35,251 bases of DNA from Acidimicrobiales bacterium. Its GTDB lineage: Bacteria > Actinomycetota > Acidimicrobiia > Acidimicrobiales > MedAcidi-G1. Of this stretch, positions 17,041 to 24,989 are shown piece after piece. Position 1 is the stretch's first letter, and each line of letters opens with the position of its first letter. The stretch covers positions 1 through 35,251 of the forward strand of contig JASLKB010000004.1 of assembly GCA_030747775.1 (NCBI GenBank), given 5' to 3'. The notes beneath the pieces were generated by a model. It searched no databases, was not told the origin of the DNA, and saw only the letters and a program-made list of their open reading frames with translations. Both the position numbers and the translations under genes were made by a program.

Positions 17041-17301
17041 ATGTCTCCGGCTGCCAAACGGCACTCCTCGTCGTTCATCGCGACGCTCCTGAACGGGATC
17101 GTCTTCCTCGGTAATCAGTTGGATCTTTCTGGCGAGACGTGCCGAGGAGGGTGGGTTCGAGGTGTCGCTAACTCCTATGACACTTGGTGGTGGCCTCGCG
17201 TGGCATTGGGGGTTGGAGGGGCGGTAAGTCACCGGAAGATTCACGAACAGCTGGTCCCCGATTCTGATGCTCTGGCACGAGTAACCGTTTTGCGGGCCTG
17301 A
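17041..17301 (+). CDS. Possible small protein of 86 residues (uncertain)
   Basis: An 86-residue frame starts 7 nt after a TAGCGT box and stops 5 nt before the GTG of the transporter, as a leader gene of a coupled operon would. The sequence is not low-complexity but has no recognisable family, and its third codon positions are less GC-rich than those of neighbours. Without the promoter I would leave it out. It may be only a leader region. Confidence 0.3.
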   Translation: MSPAAKRHSSSFIATLLNGIVFLGNQLDLSGETCRGGWVRGVANSYDTWWWPRVALGVGGAVSHRKIHEQLVPDSDALARVTVLRA

Positions 17302-17306
17302 CCGAC

Positions 17307-18278
17307 GTGGCGCCTACCTTCTCCCGGTTTCAGGGTTCGGTTGCGGTTCTCGTCTGCGGTTTGGCGTTTAGCTTTGGACCACTGACCTTCCGCTCCCTTC
17401 GGGAGGCCGACGAATGGCAGTACCTGAGTCACCGCAGCTTCTCGGCTGCGCTGGTGTCGCTCGTGATCATCCTGGCGGCGGGAAGGAACCCACTCCGGGC
17501 CATCCGGGATGCAGGGGTGCGGCAGGTACTAGCCGGCCTGTTGATAGGCGCACTGTTCAGCCTGTTCGTGGTGGCGCTAAGTCGGGTGCCGGCAGCGTTC
17601 GTTCTAATGATGCAGACGACCAGCCCGCTCTACGCGGCACTCCTAGGGCGATTGTTCCTGGGGGAACCGGTGGGCCGCGACACGCTTCTTGCCATCGCTG
17701 CCGCCGGGGTCGGTGTGGTGGTAATGGTTGGAGGCAATATCGGTGCCGGCGACACGGTGGGCATCGTCCTGTCGGCTGTCCTGCCTGTTGCTCTTGGTGG
17801 CTATGCGGTCCTGGTCCGTAGTGCGCCAGCCCGGGATCCGGGTGTGCCCACGCTGGTTGGCGGGACGGTCGCCGGGGTGGTCGCCGGCCTAGTGGCGATC
17901 GGTGGTTCGGGCATCGGGGCGCCCGCTTACGACCTGTGGATGGCCTTCGTGGCCGGAGGGCTCCTCATTGGCTTGTTTACCCCGATCTGGAACTACGTCC
18001 ACAGGTTCGTTCCCCCAGCGGACGTGAGTCTCCTGTTGATCTCAGAGGTGGTGATGGCACCGTTGTGGGTCTGGATCTGGATGGACGAGGAACCGTCGAC
18101 GGGGACTTTGGTGGGTGGGGCGATCACACTGGGTGCTGTTATCTGGTTGACGCTTCGGGTGGCCAGGTCCGGCAACTACGAGCTGCCGGATCGGATGGGA
18201 CGGGTCCGGGGTCTCCACGTTGGCGCCGTGCCGGGGTTCCGGCGTTACCGGGGCCGCGGGGACTCGCCCGGTTTCTGA
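17307..18278 (+). CDS. EamA/DMT-family transporter
   Basis: The 323-residue protein has about ten hydrophobic helices in two repeats of five, the layout of drug/metabolite transporters. Typical segments are VLVCGLAFSFGPLTFR at the start and FVLMMQTTSPLYAALLGRLFLGEPV at the end of repeat one, with the matching SLLLISEVVMAPLWVWIWMDEEP in repeat two. The last ~45 residues are a basic soluble tail. Substrates of this family are amino acids, nucleosides or other metabolites. I cannot tell which here. The GTG start at 17307 fits the family N-terminus but has no ribosome-binding site, so coupling to an upstream reading frame is possible. Confidence 0.85.
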   Translation: MAPTFSRFQGSVAVLVCGLAFSFGPLTFRSLREADEWQYLSHRSFSAALVSLVIILAAGRNPLRAIRDAGVRQVLAGLLIGALFSLFVVALSRVPAAFVLMMQTTSPLYAALLGRLFLGEPVGRDTLLAIAAAGVGVVVMVGGNIGAGDTVGIVLSAVLPVALGGYAVLVRSAPARDPGVPTLVGGTVAGVVAGLVAIGGSGIGAPAYDLWMAFVAGGLLIGLFTPIWNYVHRFVPPADVSLLLISEVVMAPLWVWIWMDEEPSTGTLVGGAITLGAVIWLTLRVARSGNYELPDRMGRVRGLHVGAVPGFRRYRGRGDSPGF

Positions 18279-18330
18279 CCAGCGCCGAAACCTCATCGGG
18301 CTCCCGGTCATGACCCCGAATGCGAAAGAA

Positions 18331-18348
18331 CCCGCCCTGTAGGGCGGG
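18331..18348. terminator. Bidirectional hairpin terminator between transporter and cold-shock genes
   Basis: CCCGCCC (18331-18337) pairs with GGGCGGG (18342-18348) around TGTA, with an A-rich run before and a CT-rich run after. A second inverted repeat TCTCGCC/GGCGAGA follows (18359-18365 with 18385-18391). It lies between two convergent genes. Confidence 0.7.
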
Positions 18349-18450
18349 CTCTCTGAAATCTCGCCTCGAAGGCGGACCTAGGAGGGCGAGAAATCAGCAG
18401 GTTGGACTAAGGCCTCAGGCTAAAGCCCGGGCCGGTCCACCGATTCGGAT

Positions 18451-18651
18451 TCAGACCTTGCGGACGTTCAGGGCCTCGGGACCCTTGCGGCCGGGACCGA
18501 CTTCAAACTCCACGGCCTGGCCCTCGTCGAGGCTGCGGTAGCCCTCACCCTCGATGTTGGAGTAGTGGACGAACACGTCGTCCTCACCGGCCACGGAGAT
18601 GAATCCGTAACCCTTCTCGGCATTGAAAAACTTCACGGTGCCGTTCGGCAT
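18451..18651 (-). CDS. Cold-shock domain protein (CspA family)
   Basis: The 66-residue protein is a single OB-fold cold-shock domain that binds single-stranded RNA or DNA and melts RNA structure. RNP1 is KGYGFIS and RNP2 is VFVHYS, both intact, and the N-terminus [14 protein letters not shown] is typical. The ATG has neither a clear Shine-Dalgarno sequence nor a -10 box at leaderless distance, so a longer 5' leader in the ~130 nt upstream (AT-richer, 18652-18783) is likely, as in other csp genes. Confidence 0.95.
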   Translation of the reverse strand: MPNGTVKFFNAEKGYGFISVAGEDDVFVHYSNIEGEGYRSLDEGQAVEFEVGPGRKGPEALNVRKV

Positions 18652-18783
18652 ATTCAGGTATCGCTTTCTTTTATTGAACAGAACCGGGTCATGGTCGAAC
18701 CGGTAGGGAAAGCCTACGAGTGTCGAAGTCAGACCCGTCGCCTGCTAGACGAATGAATTTTGGTGGTGCCTTTTGCCTGTAAT

Positions 18784-19137
18784 TCAGGCCTCACCAACGC
18801 CTCGCTGCCCGACGAAGTAGCCCACGCCGTAGTCCTCGGTAGAGAACGTGATGGTGCTGCCTGGGGGAAAATAGAAGAGGTCGCCCTTGGTGGCAGTGAC
18901 TGATTGGCCGGTGTCGTCCGCGATGGTGATCTCACCGTCGATGATCAGCTTCATCTCGTGGTACGTGTACGTGTAGGTCATGGACTGGCCGGCCTCCAGG
19001 CGGTAGCACCCGGCGGTGATTGGCTTGTCGGGGTCCTCGGAGACGGCGAAGTCATCGAGAAAGGCGTTGGCGTCGAACTCGTCCATCGCCGGGAGATCGC
19101 GTCCCTTGATGGATCCCTTGAACTGCATCGCTGGCAT
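18784..19137 (-). CDS. Cupin-domain protein, EutQ-like
   Basis: The 117-residue protein is a small single-domain cupin. The segment YHEMKLIIDGEITIADDTGQ and the following GDLFYFPPGSTITF are the two cupin motifs and resemble the EutQ-type cupins of ethanolamine and related metabolism. Metal-binding His residues are few (YHEMK), so the metal site may be incomplete. I chose the ATG at 19137. The ATG at 19191 would add 18 residues without family resemblance, and ATG 19128 is also possible. It follows the aldo/keto reductase gene on the same strand. Confidence 0.75.
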   Translation of the reverse strand: MPAMQFKGSIKGRDLPAMDEFDANAFLDDFAVSEDPDKPITAGCYRLEAGQSMTYTYTYHEMKLIIDGEITIADDTGQSVTATKGDLFYFPPGSTITFSTEDYGVGYFVGQRGVGEA

Positions 19138-19220
19138 GCGTAGTTGCTCGTTTCCTGTGACGGGTTGAGGTGAACGGAGATTCTGCCACATGTCGTAAGG
19201 CGGTCCGTCAAACGAGTTGC

Positions 19221-20093
19221 TCAGGTCCAGGCCGGTGCGGCGTGGTTAGCCAGGGGAAAGATGAGGTCCTCGTCGGTCGACAAGAGGTCCGTCCACTCGG
19301 CGGCGTCGAGAGGCACAAACCGCTCTACGGCGGCGATGGCCAGTCGGGCGGTGGCCTTGTCGCTAGGTGTGCAGAAGGCATCGACGCTCGGGGTCGACAA
19401 CGCGAAACGAACCCCCCGTTCGATCCCCTCGGGGGTTCTTTGCGGTTCGTACCAGGTACGGGTATCAGGTTCCCGGTTGCCCCAGGGACGCCAGGCCACA
19501 GCCTTAATGGCCATGACACCCACGTCCCGGTCGATGCACTCGACCAGAAGCGCTTCGACGTCGGCCCGGTAGTCGGAGTCGGCCATAACCCGCGGATAGA
19601 CGGGGAACATGACCGTGTCCAGGTCGTAGCGGCGTAAGGCCTCGAGGTGTGCCCGTGGCGCTCCGAGATCGTGGCCGGTAACGCCGGCGAACTTGGTCAG
19701 GCCCTGCTCGCGAGCCTCGAGGATGACCTCAAACGCCTCAGCTCGCTGGTCGAGGACCTCCAGCGAGGTGATTCCGTGAGCTTGATACAGGTCCAGGTGG
19801 TCGACCTGGAGCCGTTCGAGGGTGCGTTCGAGACGGGTGCGGGCCCAGTCGCGTTCGGTCTCTCCGGTCTTGCCGGCCACGAACAACCGGTTTCGGAGAC
19901 CCGGTAGGTGGGGTCCGACCGCCCGCTCGGCGAGGTGGTAGCCGGGGGCGATATCGAGGTGGTTGATCCCGGCGTCAACAGCCTCGTGAAGGAATCCGGC
20001 GGCATCATCCGGAGTGTCCATGGCGAATGCGGCGCCACCGAGGATGGCCAGACTGCTGTGGTGGTCGGTCCGGCCGAGGCGCCGCGTCTGCAT
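19221..20093 (-). CDS. Aldo/keto reductase
   Basis: The 290-residue protein belongs to the NADPH-dependent aldo/keto reductase family. The catalytic tetrad is readable: Asp in HLDIAPGY, Tyr in PGYHLAE, Lys in VAGKTGE and His in LYQAHGI. The C-terminus has FALSTPSVDAFCTPSDKATARL in place of the usual NADPH-binding stretch. Close to the 'predicted oxidoreductase' branch rather than to a characterised enzyme. ATG 20093 follows TACGGT by 6 nt, so the transcript is leaderless and divergent from the VOC gene. Confidence 0.9.
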   Translation of the reverse strand: MQTRRLGRTDHHSSLAILGGAAFAMDTPDDAAGFLHEAVDAGINHLDIAPGYHLAERAVGPHLPGLRNRLFVAGKTGETERDWARTRLERTLERLQVDHLDLYQAHGITSLEVLDQRAEAFEVILEAREQGLTKFAGVTGHDLGAPRAHLEALRRYDLDTVMFPVYPRVMADSDYRADVEALLVECIDRDVGVMAIKAVAWRPWGNREPDTRTWYEPQRTPEGIERGVRFALSTPSVDAFCTPSDKATARLAIAAVERFVPLDAAEWTDLLSTDEDLIFPLANHAAPAWT

Positions 20094-20099
20094 GATCGG

Positions 20100-20105
20100 A
20101 CCGTA
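20100..20105 (-). promoter_or_regulatory. -10 box of a leaderless transcript (aldo/keto reductase)
   Basis: TACGGT on the minus strand ends 6 nt before the ATG at 20093. The same hexamer drives the divergent VOC gene 36 nt away. Confidence 0.6.
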
Positions 20106-20140
20106 GCAACGGCTGTATCACCAGGATCGATCGGGACCGG

Positions 20141-20146
20141 TACGGT
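20141..20146 (+). promoter_or_regulatory. -10 box of a leaderless transcript (VOC gene)
   Basis: TACGGT ends 6 nt before the ATG at 20153. It is the probable promoter for the VOC gene and perhaps the AhpD-like selenoprotein gene. Confidence 0.6.
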
Positions 20147-20152
20147 CACGGC

Positions 20153-20848
20153 ATGGCGATTCGACTCCGACAGGTAGCTCTCGTGGCTCATGACCTCGAT
20201 GCGGTGGAGGAGGACCTGATTGCCGAACTCGGGCTGGAGCCCTGCGTGCGGGATCTGGGGGTATCGCAATTCGGGCTCCGGAACGTGCTGTTTCCCGTGG
20301 GAGAGCGGTTGTTGGAGGTCGTGTCCCCGGTCGAGACTGGGACGACAGCCGGTCGACAGTTGGCACGTCGGAATGGGGATGGCGGGTACATGGTTCTCGT
20401 GCAGACCGACGACTTGGTCGGCGACAGGGAACGACTCGACACACTCGGGGTCCGTGTCGTGTTGGAGGCGTCAATGCCCGGAATCGAGGGAGTCCACCTA
20501 CATCCGAAGGATGTAGGTGGAGCGATTCTCTCGATTGACGAGACAGTCGATTGGCTGGACTGGCCATGGGCTGGGTCGACGTGGCGGGACCACGTGCGGA
20601 CCGACGTGGTCTCAGATCTCGTGGCCGTCGAAATCCAGGCTCACGATCCGGCGATCATGGCTGAACGGTGGGCCGCGGTGCTGGGCGTGGGCCGTTCAGG
20701 ATCAGTCGTTCTTCTGGACGAGGGCGAGATTCGATTCGTGGAGGCGACCGACGGGCGAGGCGATGGTGTCTCCGGCCTGGGATTTCGGTCCGATCGGTCG
20801 GCTGACCTCGAGATTGGTGGGGTTCGGGTGGCGCTTCGCCCACAGTGA
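20153..20848 (+). CDS. VOC (glyoxalase/dioxygenase superfamily) protein
   Basis: The 231-residue protein has paired beta-alpha-beta-beta-beta modules. The first begins RLRQVALVAHDLDAVEEDL and includes GERLLEVVSP and the conserved GVHLHPKDVGGAILSID. The second begins VAVEIQAHDPAIMAERWAAVLG. This superfamily includes glyoxalase I, methylmalonyl-CoA epimerase and extradiol dioxygenases. The reaction here is unknown. It is likely co-transcribed with the AhpD-like selenoprotein gene 46 nt downstream, suggesting a shared role in detoxifying or processing a reactive carbonyl or peroxide (inference). A perfect 12-bp inverted repeat lies inside the coding sequence. Confidence 0.85.
   Translation: MAIRLRQVALVAHDLDAVEEDLIAELGLEPCVRDLGVSQFGLRNVLFPVGERLLEVVSPVETGTTAGRQLARRNGDGGYMVLVQTDDLVGDRERLDTLGVRVVLEASMPGIEGVHLHPKDVGGAILSIDETVDWLDWPWAGSTWRDHVRTDVVSDLVAVEIQAHDPAIMAERWAAVLGVGRSGSVVLLDEGEIRFVEATDGRGDGVSGLGFRSDRSADLEIGGVRVALRPQ
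20494..20520 (+). repeat. Perfect 12-bp inverted repeat inside the VOC gene
   Basis: CCACCTACATCC (20494-20505) and GGATGTAGGTGG (20509-20520) flank GAA. It encodes the conserved VHLHPKDVGG segment, so it may be accidental, but the RNA hairpin would be strong. Confidence 0.8.
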
Positions 20849-20894
20849 GTCGTCCCACTCCGCGACGGGGGCCTTGGGCTGGAAGACTCAGGGC

Positions 20895-21953
20895 ATGTCG
20901 GCCTACATCACCGAGTTGCCCATTCGCGAGGAACTGGATGCAGCACACGCCGCCGCTATGGCTGAGTGGTCGGCGCCGGGAACCTGGTGGACAGGGGCGC
21001 AACGGCTGGCCATCGTGGCCGAGGTGCGGCGGGCTCGGGACGCTGAGCCGCTAGCTCCCTGGGAGGCACCGTCATCGGTGGAGGGACTGGTATCTGACGG
21101 GCATCCGCTTCCGGGCCCAATCGTGGATGTGGTCTGGCGGCTCACCAATCACCCGGGAACTCTCACAGCGGACTGGCACGCGTCAATTCTGGCCCGGGGT
21201 GTGGAGGCGCTGGCCTACGTGGAAGTTGTGTCCATCGTGGCCCAGGTGAACTGCGTCGATCGATTCGCCGATGCCCTGGGCCTGGAGCGCATGTCGATAC
21301 CCGAGGTTCAGGTCGGAGAGCCCAGCGGTGAGGTCCCCGCCGACGCCGAGGTACGTCTCCACTGGGTGCCGACGACCGACATCAGGGGCCCGAACGTCTG
21401 GTTGGCCCTCAGCGGTGTGCCCGACGAACTGGCCGCGAGGTCTCGTCTATCGGCGACGCAGTACGTGGACGGGGAGGCGGTTTTCGGGGATGTGATCTCC
21501 GACCGGTTCTCCCTCCAGCGGGTCCAGATGGAACTCGTTGCCGCCCGGACGTCAAAGTTGAACGAGTGCTTCTACTGAACGGCCAGCCATGCGTTGCTGC
21601 TCGGTCTGAGTGGCCTCCATCTGGACGGCGAGGTAACCCTTGATGTCATAAACGGTTCGAGTCACGGTGATGGTGGAGTGGTGCACGGGCGGCTACTCGT
21701 CCGTCTCGTCGAGGCCATGTGGGAGGGCGATCCGGGTCCCTTGGCCGCCGTGCGTGACGAGATACTGGCTGCTGCTGGCGCCGATGTTCTCGTCGACGCC
21801 GTCGCGGTGAGCGCCAATTTTCACATGATGACGAGGGTGGCCGACGGGACCGGGACCCCACTGGACCCTGGTACCGACGAGGCCTCCGAGGGTTTTCGTG
21901 ACGAGATCGGGGTGAACGATCTCGTCTCACGTCGCCACGTGCCTACAGGTTGA
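20895..21953 (+). CDS. AhpD-like (carboxymuconolactone decarboxylase fold) selenoprotein, read through TGA at 21576-21578
   Basis: Read through the in-frame TGA, this is a 352-residue protein with selenocysteine at 228. The active site of AhpD (from memory Glu118, Cys130, Cys133, His137) is reproduced at identical spacing by Glu213, Cys225, Sec228 and His232 (C-F-Y-U-T-A-S-H). Such a centre would reduce peroxides or disulfides. The part before the TGA also has a degenerate AhpD-like helical segment (EALAYVEVVSIVAQVN). The part after it resumes AhpD-like sequence (LVDAVAVSANFHMMTRVADGTG, then PLDPG). Stopping at the TGA would remove the redox Cys partner, the His and the last helices. A SECIS-like hairpin lies 24 nt after the TGA. 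The ATG at 20895 has only a weak upstream box. The proposal rests on motif spacing plus the hairpin. Confidence 0.85.
21596..21614 (+). promoter_or_regulatory. Candidate bacterial SECIS element of the AhpD-like gene
   Basis: GCTGCTC (21596-21602) pairs with GAGTGGC (21608-21614) over 7 bp (two G-U pairs) around the loop GGTCT. The loop starts 25 nt after the TGA and opens with GG, as bacterial SECIS elements require. An outer GGCCA/TGGCC pairing (from 21581, to 21615) is an alternative to the lower stem. The loop GGUC matches the E. coli fdhF element. Confidence 0.75.
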
Positions 21954-21976
21954 CCGGACCGACCGCCGGCGTCGGG

Positions 21977-22855
21977 TCAGCCGTTCTGCCCAGTGCCTAG
22001 AGCCTGGCGGATACAGGCGATGTGCTCCGGGCCGATCTCGCAGCACCCACCGACAATGTCCGCACCCATCTCCACCCACGTGAGGGCTGTTTCGGCATAC
22101 GACTCGGCGCCCATGTCGGGTCGCGCTTCTGGAAGTGGGCTCCCGTCCCGCCCTCGCCAACCCGTTGGCATGTCGTGGAAGGCGTTGGCGTAGACACCCA
22201 CAGGGTGGTCGGTGGCCTCGCGGAGCAACGGGAGCGACTCCGTGATCTGTTCCGGTGGGCAGCAGTTCAGGAGGAAGACGTCGGCAGCCACTTCGCTACA
22301 CGCCTGGGTGAACGGTGTCCCGTCCAAGAGGTGGGGGCCGGTGCCCCCCTGGAGGGTGAACGACGTCCAAACCTCCCTGCCGGAGGCCCGGGCTGCGTCG
22401 GTGGCGGCCCTGGCCTCGCGCAGCGCGCCCATGGTCTCGCAGAGAAACACGTCGACGAACTCGGTGAGTTGTTCGACCATCAGGCCGTACTCGTCCACCA
22501 GTTCCTCGTAGGACGCGTCCGGAGCGGGGTTGTAGCTGTGGCGGAGCGGGGGGAGTGATCCGGCCACCCGGACCGGCCGGTCGGCGGTATCGGCGGCCTC
22601 GCGGGCTAAGCGCCCGGCGGTCCGGCAGAGTTCGTCGGCTCGGTCGACCAGACCGTGGGGGCGGAGTCGGTCGGCGAACGTCGCGTAACTATTGGTAGTC
22701 AGGACGTCACACCCGGCGGTCACGTAGTCGGCATGTACGCCGCGTACTAGGTCAGGGTCTTCGATCATCGCCCAGGCCGACCAGAACTCCGCTGAGCGTG
22801 GTGAACCGCGTCGTATCAGCTCCTGGCCCATGCCTCCGTCGAGCAGCGTGGTCAT
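21977..22855 (-). CDS. Homocysteine S-methyltransferase family protein (MmuM-like)
   Basis: The 292-residue protein starts with LLDGGMGQELIRRG, the family N-terminus, and has the zinc-binding cysteines in LLNCCPPE and GGCCEIGPEHI. The family transfers a methyl group, typically from S-methylmethionine, to homocysteine. Relatives include plant selenocysteine methyltransferase, which is worth remembering beside a selenoprotein gene, but no direct link is shown. ATG 22855 is preceded by GGAGG at 5 nt. The gene is convergent with the AhpD-like selenoprotein gene, with only 23 nt between stops. Confidence 0.9.
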   Translation of the reverse strand: MTTLLDGGMGQELIRRGSPRSAEFWSAWAMIEDPDLVRGVHADYVTAGCDVLTTNSYATFADRLRPHGLVDRADELCRTAGRLAREAADTADRPVRVAGSLPPLRHSYNPAPDASYEELVDEYGLMVEQLTEFVDVFLCETMGALREARAATDAARASGREVWTSFTLQGGTGPHLLDGTPFTQACSEVAADVFLLNCCPPEQITESLPLLREATDHPVGVYANAFHDMPTGWRGRDGSPLPEARPDMGAESYAETALTWVEMGADIVGGCCEIGPEHIACIRQALGTGQNG

Positions 22856-22910
22856 CGGGTCCTCCGGTGGGTGGTGTCGATGGTCGCAGGACACTAGGTG
22901 ACCAGGCTGG

Positions 22911-23780
22911 GTGGGCCTAGTGTCCCGCCATGTCCTCCTCGGCCTGGAGCTTCTGATGGGTGCGCTACTGGGCGCCCTCAGCGCCATGTCGGTAGGTGGT
23001 TCGGAGGCGTTCGGGCGCAAGGGCTCCCTTGTCGTGGGTGTGCTGGCCGTTGGAGTGGTCTCCCAGGGGATGGCCGCCATGACCGCCCTGGTGCTCGCGG
23101 TCCTTCTGTCCGGCGAGGTGTTGGGACCGGACCTTGTACGAGGTGCCTTGTCGGGCTTGGGGTTCGGGGTCGGCATGGTCACCTATCTGGGGGGTGTCCT
23201 GCGGAGCTCTTCGACCGTCGTGTCCCCTCTAGTGGCCACCATGACGGTCGTCATTCCGTTCGGTGTGGCGATCTCCGGCAGCGAGGAAGCCTCGATCCTG
23301 GCTGTGACCGGCGTAGGGGTGGCCATCGTCGGCCTGGTGATGATCACCCTCGGAGGCCGAGCTACGGCCGGTATCCGGCAGGGGATCGTCTGGGGGCTGA
23401 CATCGGGTCTGGGGTACGGATGTGGGCTGGCCGTTCTGATCGATACTTCATCGGCGAGTGGACCGTGGCCGGCCGTGACCCAGCGGATCGTGGCCTGCAT
23501 CCTGACCCTGCTTCTGGCCGCCGGGTCGCGATCCATGCCGTTTCCGCCCAGAGGGGTCCGTTGGCCTCCGCTGCTTTCTGGCGCTTTCGGCGGTCTGGCT
23601 TCAGCGCTCTACGTCCTGGGCGTGCAGGCTGACGCCCTGCCAGCGGCGGTGACCGGCGCCATGTTTCCTGCGGTCAGCGTGGCCCTCGGACGGATCGTGT
23701 TCGGCGATGTGGTGCGGCCTCCACAGTTGGTAGGACTCGGCTTCGTGTTGGCCGGGGTTGCGGGGGTGGTCGGAGGGTGA
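22911..23780 (+). CDS. EamA/DMT-type membrane transporter
   Basis: The 289-residue protein has about ten hydrophobic helices, Gly/Ala/Val-rich, with internal duplication. The segment VLRSSSTVVSPLVATMTVVIPFG in repeat one and VQADALPAAVTGAMFPAVSVALGRIVFGD in repeat two are the typical loop-helix boundaries of DMT carriers. Substrate unknown. The start is uncertain: GTG 22911 and GTG 22920 are in frame, neither with a good ribosome-binding site, and a TAGTGT box at 22918-22923 points at an out-of-frame ATG. Confidence 0.8.
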   Translation: MGLVSRHVLLGLELLMGALLGALSAMSVGGSEAFGRKGSLVVGVLAVGVVSQGMAAMTALVLAVLLSGEVLGPDLVRGALSGLGFGVGMVTYLGGVLRSSSTVVSPLVATMTVVIPFGVAISGSEEASILAVTGVGVAIVGLVMITLGGRATAGIRQGIVWGLTSGLGYGCGLAVLIDTSSASGPWPAVTQRIVACILTLLLAAGSRSMPFPPRGVRWPPLLSGAFGGLASALYVLGVQADALPAAVTGAMFPAVSVALGRIVFGDVVRPPQLVGLGFVLAGVAGVVGG

Positions 23781-23814
23781 GCCCGGCAAGGTTTGGTCGT
23801 GGGAGGCTGGGTAG

Positions 23815-24708
23815 ATGAGCGTCACGGATCCGGTGCTGTATGAGGAGCGGGACGGTCTGGCGATCATCACGCTGAACCGTCCCGAGAAGAAGAACGCCCT
23901 GACCGACGCTGTTATCCAAGGAATCGCCGACGGGATCGACTCGGCGACAGCGTCGGCTGACGTGGTCGCGGTGGTCATCCGCGGTTCAGGCGACACCCTG
24001 ACCGCCGGCTACGACCTCACGGCGGGAACGGCGGTTGGAACCTCGGGGGGTGACGAGCCCGGCTGGTCGACGCCTTACGGAGCGACGGGACCCGAACCTC
24101 GGGAGGGAGCGTGGGACCCCGTCCGCGACTACCAGTTCATGGGAAACAATGTCCGACGCTTCATGAAGGTCTGGGAGTGCCCGAAGCCCGTAATCGGCGA
24201 GATCCGCGGGTGGGCGGTCGGCGGTGCCACTGACCTGATCCTGTGCGCTGACCTTTTGTTCATGGCTTCCGACGCTCACATCGGATACGCCCCAAGTCGG
24301 ATCTTCGGAACCCCGACCACGATGCTGTGGGTGTACCGCCTGGGCCTGGAGCATGCCAAGCAGTTCCTGCTGACCGGACGGGCCATCGACGCTGAGACGG
24401 CCCACAGGATCGGACTCGTGTCGTCGGTGCACGACCCCGAAGACTTGTCGGCGGCCGTGGAGGCTGAGGCCCGACGGTTCCGCCATATACCAGCCAACCA
24501 GTTGGCCCTCAACAAACTGCTCATCAACCAGGCATACGAGAACATGGGCTTACGTACTTCTCAGATGCTGGGCACGTTCTTCGACGGGGTGACACGCCAC
24601 ACAGAGGAGGCCTACCGGTGGGCCGAGTCGTTCGCCGACAAGGGCTTCCGTGAGGTCATCCGAGAGAGGGATGCACCGTGGGAGGACTATGGCGAGTCGC
24701 CTCGTTGA
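23815..24708 (+). CDS. Enoyl-CoA hydratase/isomerase family protein
   Basis: The 297-residue crotonase-fold protein has LAIITLNRPEKKNAL at the start, the first oxyanion segment SGDTLTAGYDL, and the second GWAVGGATDLILCADL. In classical hydratases two glutamates act as acid and base. Here the first is Asp in GGATDL and the second is replaced within IGYAPSRIFG, so a plain hydratase reaction is doubtful and another crotonase chemistry is more likely. A long insert rich in Gly and Pro follows residue ~70. GGGAGG lies 8 nt before the ATG. Confidence 0.85.
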   Translation: MSVTDPVLYEERDGLAIITLNRPEKKNALTDAVIQGIADGIDSATASADVVAVVIRGSGDTLTAGYDLTAGTAVGTSGGDEPGWSTPYGATGPEPREGAWDPVRDYQFMGNNVRRFMKVWECPKPVIGEIRGWAVGGATDLILCADLLFMASDAHIGYAPSRIFGTPTTMLWVYRLGLEHAKQFLLTGRAIDAETAHRIGLVSSVHDPEDLSAAVEAEARRFRHIPANQLALNKLLINQAYENMGLRTSQMLGTFFDGVTRHTEEAYRWAESFADKGFREVIRERDAPWEDYGESPR

Positions 24709-24790
24709 GCATTGACCTGCCTGTCTAGGCTGATGTCACTGGTGGATGGCTGAGGAGCTGCCACTGGACACGGTTTCCCACCGTGCGACC

Positions 24791-24812
24791 GGCCCTCGCT
24801 TCGGCGGGGGCC
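24791..24812. terminator. Strong UUCG-capped hairpin terminator
   Basis: GGCCCTCGC (24791-24799) pairs with GCGGGGGCC (24804-24812) around the very stable TTCG tetraloop. It lies in the 280-nt gap between two convergent genes, where I see no other feature. Confidence 0.7.
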
Positions 24813-24989
24813 GTCTCGCGTTTGGGTTCAGTGAAGAGATCAATGGGTGGCTGGCACCCCGATGAAACCGGTCTCGGCCGATGGCGATCCCGACGTATAT
24901 GACCGGTGTGGTCGTTGCCGGGAGAGGCGCTGTTGTCGGGTACCTGGTCGCCACCAGACCAGCCAGCCAGCCCGCCTGACAGCTGGCGG

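Noticed and set aside
20895-21953. Reading the AhpD-like locus as two genes or as a pseudogene broken by a nonsense mutation
   Set aside because: The active-site residues line up exactly across the TGA, the downstream frame is intact with family sequence, and a SECIS-like hairpin follows. A second independent gene shows the same arrangement.
22855-23182. Long N-terminal extension of the homocysteine methyltransferase
   Set aside because: It is antisense to the transporter gene. The family N-terminus and a ribosome-binding site mark the start at 22855.
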